A DNA stretch of 64,000 nt, taken from contig JABACO010000004.1 in assembly GCA_013339895.1 (NCBI GenBank), positions 12,468,313-12,532,312 on the forward strand, written 5' to 3'. Position 1 is the stretch's first letter, and every line of letters starts with the position of its first letter. Below the pieces are notes generated by a model. It did not search any database. It was not told where the DNA came from and saw only the letters and a list, made by a program, of their open reading frames with translations. Made by a program: the position numbers and the translations under genes. This DNA comes from Ephydatia muelleri (taxonomy: Eukaryota > Porifera > Demospongiae > Spongillida > Spongillidae). Below, piece after piece: positions 57,344 to 64,000 of the stretch.

Positions 57344-57472
57344 TGTCACGGTTAATTTGGTCCGCCAGAAATTTTGGTCCCGGACCAAAATTTTCAGGAA
57401 ATATTGGTCCGCGCGGACCAAAATTTCCTGGAAAAAATTGTCCGAATCTGGAATAAATGGTCCGTGAAGTGA
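57344..57472 (+). repeat. Left terminal repeat region of the Ginger-like element
   Basis: Contains TTGGTCCCGGACCAA and TTGGTCCGCGCGGACCAA palindromes, with AAATTTCC spacers, after the TGTCAC terminus. Confidence 0.75.
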
Positions 57473-57512
57473 TTATTGGGCCACGTGCCCGAAAAAATAG
57501 TTGAAGAAAGAA

Positions 57513-58067
57513 ATGGAGAGCGACATTGTGGATGACCTGAGCGACGATCTAATCCGCGACGTCTTTACGTACCTTTCCACAAACAAGTACCCAGAGGCAT
57601 CCTCCTCTTCTCGGAAGAGAGTGATACGAAAAAAGGCGTTAAAGTTTTTTATTTCCACAAGTGGCGAGCTGATGTACAAGCAGAAGTTAAAAGGAAAGGT
57701 ACGTATCAACGGTTAATGTATTTGGAGCTACGTGGGAAGCCTAGCATGACGTGGTGGTGCGGTTTGAAACCCACTTTTGAATAGCGTTTATTTTCCATAG
57801 GAGCCCACATTTCTTCGCTATGTTCAAAGTCCAGAGGAAAGGAGACTAATTCTGCTAGCCTGTCACGTTCATCCAACTTCAGGCCACATGGGAAGAACTA
57901 GGACGCTACATAGGATAAAGGAACGTGTCATGTGGCATGGAATGGTGAAAGATGGTAGAAAAATGATTCAATGTTCAAAGTGCAGAGAGTGGTATCATTT
58001 GAACTGCGTCCGAGTCAGCAGGAAATTTTTGAGACACACTGTGCCGTGGTTCTGTGGTTGTAAATAA
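57513..58067 (+). CDS. Two-exon H2C2 zinc-finger/half-PHD protein of the transposon
   Basis: Exon 1 57513-57698 (62 codons) ends at an AAG|GTACGT donor. Exon 2 57801-58067 begins after a TTTCCATAG acceptor. Both junctions are in phase 0, giving 150 residues without defects. The N-terminus is acidic (MESDIVDDLSDDLIRDVF), then basic (SSRKRVIRKKALKFF) with GELMYKQK. Exon 2 holds the integrase zinc-binding motif: His84 and His91 in CHVHPTSGHMGRTRT, and Cys120/Cys123 in QCSKC. The same Cys pair begins CREWYHLNCV, and WFCGCK (Cys147, Cys149) closes a structure like the second half of a PHD finger. The DDE core normally between these parts is missing. The related gene at 14.87 kb has the same intron position and still shows core motifs. 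Possible roles are binding of the element's ends or chromatin; this is inferred. Confidence 0.75.
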
Positions 58068-58203
58068 GCTGATCAGTTTAGTACTCAACGTTATCTATTG
58101 TACTCTGGTTTTATATTATACTCTGGTTTCATATTCTGTTATTACTCTGGTTTGGTGTGAAGAATGTATTCAATTACTTGCATGTACTTGCATTGACCAA
58201 GAC

Positions 58204-58390
58204 AGACCCCATTATTTCCGGTAAAACTCACGGCTGGAAATTTTGGTCCATACATATATACGCCAGTTAACGGACCAATATTTCCAACACGGACCATTAT
58301 TTCCGGTAATATCGGTCCGGCCGGACCAAGATTCGTTGGAAATTTTGGTCCGCCCGGACCCAAATTTTCAGGACCAAAATTCCGGTGACA
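58204..58390 (-). repeat. Right terminal repeat region of the Ginger-like element
   Basis: Contains CGGTCCGGCCGGACCAAG, TTTGGTCCGCCCGGACCC and related words, ending in GTGACA. Inverted relative to the left end. Confidence 0.75.
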
Positions 58391-58394
58391 GAGA

Positions 58395-60037
58395 CTCTCG
58401 CTTTCCACCCTTAACATTTTATGACCACATACTCTACAGAACTTCTGGACTTGACATTTCGTGTTTTCCATTGTCGTCGTGTATCAAATTTATACATATG
58501 GGTGTAGCGCACGTGCCCATTTTCGCATTATTCATTAGTTACATGGTCCCGAGTAACCGTGTCGTTCTTTCACCAGAAAATAAGCCCCGACATGTACTAA
58601 ACGCAAAGGTGATGTACAATGATCGCTCTTAGAGTAGGAGTAAGTGTTAAAACCATCTGCCTGGGGGGTTTCGAGAAAGATCGGTTGCCGCCTGAGCACT
58701 TAATGAAGACAATAAAAGGTTTGCCTTAAGTAGTCACATGCGCGGCATTTATATGCCAAAGGAGAACTTACTTTGACTGTGCGTATTATTCTTTTTTATA
58801 CGAAATTGGTTATGAAACAGCTGATAAGTATAATGGTTTTTTAATATTGAATTTGTAGTGGCAAACAGCGCCTCTTAACGTAATCAACAAAATAATTAGC
58901 TCCTCTAGGATCCCAAACGCCCAAAATACCGTAATGTTCCAATGTGTTCTAATTAGCAACCTAATGTCCAGCTCGAAACAGCCGTGGCGTCTGATAAAGG
59001 AGGCTAATTTTTATCTTCACAATAACTGTTTGTGTTTTAAGAGATCGTATAGGCTTATGACAGATTTCTTCTGTATTTTAAGTTATTTAGCACAGGTTGA
59101 TTTCTTGTACAAGAGGGTAAATAAACCATCTTAAAGTCTTGATAAAATGTGTGTTTGATCACAGCATGTACCACTTGGTCTGTATAAACAACAATGCATG
59201 CACACGAACACTTGTGATATATAATGTCTGCTCTTGGTTTTATTTTCTTTCAAATTTCGTGTGTGTGAACAGCAAATACTCTGAATGAACTTCCCCTTTG
59301 TGTTAATTATGTCCAAGAAATACCTGACCCAAAGAGCCAGGTAGTACTCTGAATGCCTGTGAGTTTTCTACGTATTATTAGGCTTTGGGAAGGGGGAGGA
59401 GGGAGATGTGTTAGGGGTGGTAATTGTTCTCCTGACATTTTCTGACAGATAAGCACTCGATTGCATGGAACAGGCTATTGAAACTGTCGGACAAACTGGC
59501 CCTAGGTACTCATTGTAACTCATGTCTGTGCAGTCCCACAAGTGTATGTTGTCACAGAGCAAGAAGCACTAGTTTAGAAGACAACATGCTGGGATGCAAT
59601 CAAGTCATTTATATGGAGCGCACTTCACCTTTATCCCAACTCGTGCCTAGCATTTCTCACATTTGGGCAATCATATATATTAAGCATTCAGGATAGTACA
59701 AAACAACCTAACCTGTTTTTGTCAAGTCAGCATTGGATCAACTATTATAGTAACTGCAAGATAGCTTATTTTTTTACTATGCAATAAACCGTTGGATGTT
59801 TATCTGTTCAATATCTTGGGGTCATGTTTGATTGCACAGTCATGCATGACCTTGCAAAGCGGTGTGACGAAAACCAGCTTTTAGAGATGCACACAGGTTA
59901 GCGCTTGTGTGCCTCGTGCTAAAAATACTACTAGTACAGCAGTTCAGAATATTCCTAGCTCTGTAATATAGCTAGAGTGGTGGTATCGCTACAAAGGACA
60001 CGCTGCCAATCTTTGGAGGGTAAGCTTAGCAATCATG
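58395..60037. other. Intergenic, no supported gene
   Basis: Only short motif-free frames. Nothing else seen. Confidence 0.55.
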
Positions 60038-60552
60038 CAGTAAGATTGAGTCATTGGCGTTGTTTCTTTTGAATTATATAGCCCGGTCATCTGCTTCATG
60101 AACATGACGCTGCTAATTCTACCACATCGCTACCAAGCTACTTACTCGCTATAACGCCCGGGCCACTTCGGAAAAAAAAGCCTGTAAGTTACTTTTCCTG
60201 TTAAAATAGTCCTACAATTTACAGCATCGCTTCGGTATGACGAACGTATATCTTTTTATTGCAACGAACGTTACGAAAGCTTCACATGTAAATGACATCT
60301 TTCAAGAGTCACAGCGCGTAGAATAAATTCTTGATTTTCAATTGATTTGCCACTTACATTCTGGTACATATTGTTAACGGTTTGTACCAGGTATGTAAAC
60401 ATTTTGTACCAGAATGTAAGTGACAAATCAATTGAAAATCACGAATTGATTCTACGTTTTTTTTTGCTGTGAGTACGTTTTAGTAGTCAGTAAGATTGAG
60501 TCATTAAAGTTACAGTACGGCCAGTTCATCTGCTTCTTGAACATGGCGGTTG
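60038..60552. repeat. Direct repeat pair flanking a foldback element
   Basis: 60038-60112 and 60488-60552 share CAGTAAGATTGAGTCATT and TCATCTGCTTC(A/T)TGAACATG. The foldback at 60317-60456 lies between them. Confidence 0.7.
60317..60456. repeat. Foldback element, about 53-bp arms
   Basis: CGTAGAATAAATTC, TTGATTTTCAATTGATTTG and CACTTACATTCTGGTACA at the left are nearly complementary to the right side ending TCTACG. The loop is about 34 bp. Not related in sequence to the TAGTCTCG family. Confidence 0.85.
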
Positions 60553-60918
60553 CACCCAAATTCATTTAATTTGTGTCAGCCATGTCTCGTATTGGAACTT
60601 GCCTTTATGTGTTTTCTTTCTCTATAGTTTAGCGTCTGCAGCAAAGAAGCACTCTGCTCGATCGTAGTATATGGCGACTAGAGACATGCTAGTTTATTGT
60701 TTTATGAAATATATTTATTAAAATCTATTGGATGTGAACGTGTGGTTGTTGTGTAGTTTATTAAGGTTAATCAGTTGTTGAAGCATTAGTTTACTGTGCG
60801 TACACGAGATTGTGATACCTGTGTAAGCACTCTCGAGAGTGTGGAAACAAATAAAATCAAGTCTTCTCTTCAAAAGTCACCACCATCCCCAGCCATTCTT
60901 GTATGGACCACACTTGAA

Positions 60919-61001
60919 GGGGTGTTGCTCTTACACCCCTGGAGTGTTAGCCACTACACTCCACGGCGTGTTATTCCCCCCTGGGGGTGTTATGTAACAC
61001 C
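60919..61001. repeat. Three adjacent perfect hairpins with a GTGT/ACAC core
   Basis: GGGGTGT/ACACCCC (60919-60939), TGGAGTGT/ACACTCCA (60940-60963) and GGTGTTA/TAACACC (60986-61001). Stem bases differ between hairpins, but pairing is kept in each. A run of seven T follows. Confidence 0.75.
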
Positions 61002-61007
61002 TTTTTT

Positions 61008-62234
61008 TAACAGTCCACATGACAGATAATAAGATTACATACAAGCTAGATTTATTTCATATACAATGAACTGGGGACCAGGAGATGTCGCAATCCTGGT
61101 CCCTAGTGCATATGGCCAAGTATATTATACTTTGGATTTACCGATTCTTTAGTTCCGGAACTTTAAACTGCATGATCACGGAGCGTGCATCAGGTGAGTA
61201 GCCCATATATAATTATAGTTATATAACAGCCTGTATGTCAGGTTGCACAAGAGCTATGTGGAACGTAAACTGGTTCCAGAGCAACGTCCATCGTTAAGAG
61301 CGAAACGCAAACAACTATAGACGACCATCGCTTGCGCATAAAGTCGAAGACATAGTTTTTCCATACGGTAGTCGCGATCTGCTCTGACAAAATTGTAATC
61401 GCTTCCAGCCTTCTGTTTTACCTTCGAAGGCACACCATGACGATCCATCACACAACACACAGTATTCCAAAAATTCTCAATTTTGGACAACGCAACAGCT
61501 ACATGAGTTCGTTAACATATAGCGGTCAATTAAAGGTTCTGAAATTTGAGAACACGTGGCAAATGGTAATCTCTGTGGCGCTATAGAAGCGAAAGACGAA
61601 TGCAAGCATCATTCCTCGTGCATGTTTTCATACCTAGCTGAAGTGCATAGAAGAAATTAGTATCGCATATACAATATGATTTGAGTGGGATCAAGCGGTG
61701 AGACTGAACAGAACAAAAGTATTGATTTGAGGTCCACTACCGTTCGGCCTCACAGTGAATTCCATAACAGATCCGAGCAATGCATGCGATAAATTTCATG
61801 CCCCCCTTATCGGTCACAGTGTTACAGTCTTTTATACGAGCGCGCGCACGCCTTCATGCATGAAATCTATTGTATAGATAAATAGCTCGACTACTGAAGC
61901 GACGCGGAGTATCATCAAGGTGCTGTTGAATCATAACAATGTGCAAGCATGCATGCAATTGGAGAGTGCAAGCATGCAAATGATTTACAGGTGAGTGAGC
62001 GTCGTATCTAAACTACAGTGCAGTGCGATTTGCAGCCATCAGCTATAGGGTTCATTAAGTCAATCATAACAATGATGGGATACCCCATGAGCATACACTG
62101 TAGCACCTGCCGTATACCTGAACCATGCAGCTGACTTGTGACATGTAGCTCTAGTGGCATGTCTCACCTGACATGCACATATCACATGCTGTGCATCCAT
62201 TCTGTACCTATATAAGTGCATGCATTTGTAAAGG
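61008..62234. other. Intergenic, no supported gene
   Basis: A minus-strand frame at 61254-61490 (SKIENFWNTVCCVMDRHG) has no recognised family and is not called. Confidence 0.45.
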
Positions 62235-64000
62235 AACAGACTCTTTGGCTGCTGACTCCATGCAAGGAAAAGTAAAAGCAGCTCTCCGAATGCTATCACA
62301 GGATAGCAATGATGCCGGAAGCGGTGGTCCTCTTCCCCTAACTAAAGATATCTTGGACATCCTAAGGCAAAAACATCCTTCTAAATCTACACCTGTTCCA
62401 TCTACCCTTGTAATAGATGAACCCCCTACCTCACCAAATCATTTTTGACCAAATTGATGGTGTCAAAATTCGTTATGCAGCATTGAAGATCGAAGGTGCG
62501 CCAGGGCCCTCTGGCCTGGATGCTGCCGCATGAAAACAGATGTGTACTTCCCATCGTGATGCCTCAAATGACCTCTGTAAAGCTATCGCAGCTGTTACCA
62601 GACGCCTTTGCTCTGAGTTTGTGGACCCTGAGGGTTTATCTGCGCTTGTTGGGTGTAGACTCATTGCTTTAGACAAGAACCCAGGTGTTCGGCCCATTGG
62701 GATCGGTGAAACCCTTCGTCGCATCATTGCGAGAGCTGTATTATCCACATTTAAGGATGATATTCTTATGGCTGCGGGGCCGATGCAGCTCTGTGCTGGG
62801 CAAGAATCAGGATGTGAAGCAGCAGTGCATGTGATGCAGAAACTGTTTAATTCACCTGAAGTAGAAGCAGTGCTTCTCGTTGATGCGACAAATGCATTCA
62901 ATTCTATAAATCGACAAACAGCACTCTGTCCAGTGATCTCAACCATTTTGATTAACACCTATCGTGATGATGTCAACCTGTTATAGATGGCTTTTATCAG
63001 AAGAAGGAACAAACCAAGGTGATCCTTTGGCAATGCCTATGTACGCATTGGCGCTTTTACCACTAAACAATTCACTGTCTGATGATGCAATCAAACAGAT
63101 ATGGTATGCAGATGATGCAGCTTCTTGTGGCCAGATTGAATACATTCGGTCATGGTGGGACAAATTAGTCCAGATAGGACCTGATTATGGCTACTTTCCC
63201 AACCCAGCTAAAACTTGCCTCCTAGTTAAAGATGCTGCCCGAAAAACTGCATCAGACATCTTCACAGGAACAGGAATTTCCATATCTTGTGAAGGGAAGA
63301 AATATCTTGGAGCTCCTCTTGGTACTGGCGCATTTGTTCATTCTTTTATCCACCAACAAATTTCCACCAGGGAAACTGTCTAAATTTGCAATCACCCAAC
63401 CCCATGCTGCTTATGCTGCCTTTACACATGGATTCACAAGCAAATGGACCTACTTAACCAGAGTTTTTCCCAACGTCAGTGATCTTTTTGCACAATTAGA
63501 AGCCATCGTCAGACAAATATTCTTACCTCTGTTACAGGTCAAAGTTCACTCAGTGACAGCGAACGTGAACTATTTAACACTACCTGTTCGGCTAGGTGGT
63601 TTAGGAATCATCAACCCAACAAACTCTGCTCACTCCAGTATAATGCCTCCCTCAACATAACACAGTTCCTGTGTGATTTGATTTTAAAGCAGTCAACAAC
63701 CTACCCATTATCATTTAAACTGGCCCAACAAAATGCAAAGAAAACTTCAAGTGCAGCCCGTCCTTTAGCAGAAAAAGACTCTCATACACATCTCTTAAGC
63801 ACGTTCCCTCCGCGTCTTCGGAGAATTTTGGAGGCATCAAGTGAAAAGGGGTCTCGTAGCTGGCTTACTGCTCTCCCGTTACCCTCTCATGGTTTTGCTC
63901 TCCACAAGGGAGATTTTCGAGATGCCCTTTGTCTGCGTTTCGGCTGGCAACCTTCTTTACTGTGCATCTGGTGTGGTATGTTGTGTTCAAAATAGGAACC
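62235..64000 (+). mobile_element. Non-LTR-like reverse transcriptase, frameshifted, cut by window edge
   Basis: Plus-strand frames join as an RT. Upstream linker GSGGPLPLTKDILDILRQKH, then EGAPGPSGLDA (62.49 kb), GVRPIGIGETLRRI (fingers, about 62.69 kb) and VEAVLLVDATNAFNSINRQT with the first catalytic Asp. EEGTNQGDPLAMPMYALAL follows, then WYADDAASCG (about 63.10 kb) with the catalytic YADD box. Thumb/connector pieces are LPVRLGGLGIINPTNSAHSS and SRSWLTALPLPSHGF. CIWCG at the very edge would start the zinc knuckle seen complete at 55.8 kb. At least four frameshifts and a stop after LDAAA make this copy inactive. No APE endonuclease precedes the RT, consistent with a C-terminal restriction-like endonuclease. 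Confidence 0.8.

Larger units (their letters stand above)
57344..58390 (+). mobile_element. Compact Ginger-like DNA transposon, 1047 bp
   Basis: Left end TGTCACGGTTAATTTGGTCC and right end (complement) TGTCACCGGAATTTTGGTCC bound the element. Both flanks carry GAGA (57340-57343 and 58391-58394), a 4-bp target-site duplication. Both terminal regions (about 57344-57472 and 58204-58390) are built from repeated GGTCC(N)GGACC palindromes joined by AAAATTTCC, matching in style more than base by base. Between them lies one intact two-exon gene. Gypsy-type integrase zinc finger, TGT start and 4-bp duplication fit the Ginger superfamily; a catalytic core is absent, so movement would need help from a full copy. 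Confidence 0.75.

Noticed and set aside
61254..61490. 78-codon minus-strand frame
   Set aside because: No motif, no splice partners and no clear start; length is compatible with chance.

Overview
The window is eukaryotic and most likely from a sponge (Porifera, probably a demosponge). The reasons are spliced exons with GT/AG borders, a Ty3/Gypsy element, CR1-like and endonuclease-bearing retroelements, many hairpin (foldback) repeats, an axonemal dynein heavy chain, a 2'-5'-oligoadenylate-synthetase-like gene, and a large beta-helix/multi-membrane-span protein of a type abundant in sponges. Species cannot be read from the sequence. No bacterial operon, rRNA, tRNA or CRISPR array was recognised. 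LAYOUT: 0.1-2.8 kb, a decayed Ty3/Gypsy element with its 3' LTR, running straight into a 15-bp minisatellite (2.8-4.1 kb). 4.1-6.9 kb, minus-strand retroelement remnants. 7.8-12.2 kb, an intact intronless 1446-aa beta-helix membrane protein gene (minus). 13.2-14.6 kb, two endonuclease-type retroelement ends lying tail to tail. 14.9-16.0 kb, a broken Ginger/Gypsy-type integrase gene. 17.2-21.5 kb, a nest of repeats forming a large imperfect inverted repeat. 23.0-23.8 kb, a 20-bp minisatellite. 26.4-29.9 kb, an intact intronless 1195-aa OAS-like gene (plus). 34.0-39.1 kb, fifteen exons of an axonemal dynein heavy chain (minus) carrying nonsense codons and frameshifts. 39-47 kb, foldback elements and two opposed halves of an IS3-like integrase inside a long inverted repeat. 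47.2-47.8 kb, a poly-G satellite. 48.0-52.4 kb, a SAMD9-like STAND immune gene broken by frameshifts (minus). 52.4-53.7 kb, a truncated second copy of the beta-helix gene's 3' end joined to a LINE fragment. 55.5-56.4 kb, an open 306-codon retroelement endonuclease module. 57.3-58.4 kb, a compact Ginger-like transposon with TGTCAC termini, a GAGA target duplication and an intact two-exon 150-aa gene. 62.2-64.0 kb, a broken reverse transcriptase of the endonuclease-bearing group, cut by the window edge. HOW IT FITS: the only long intact genes are the beta-helix membrane protein and the OAS-like protein. Together with the SAMD9-like relic, two of the three non-transposon gene families present are related to antiviral innate immunity. 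The remainder is dominated by mobile DNA at various stages of decay. Because two ORFs of 4.3 and 3.6 kb are unbroken, base-level accuracy seems good, so the frameshifts elsewhere are probably mostly real, although homopolymer miscalls cannot be excluded.
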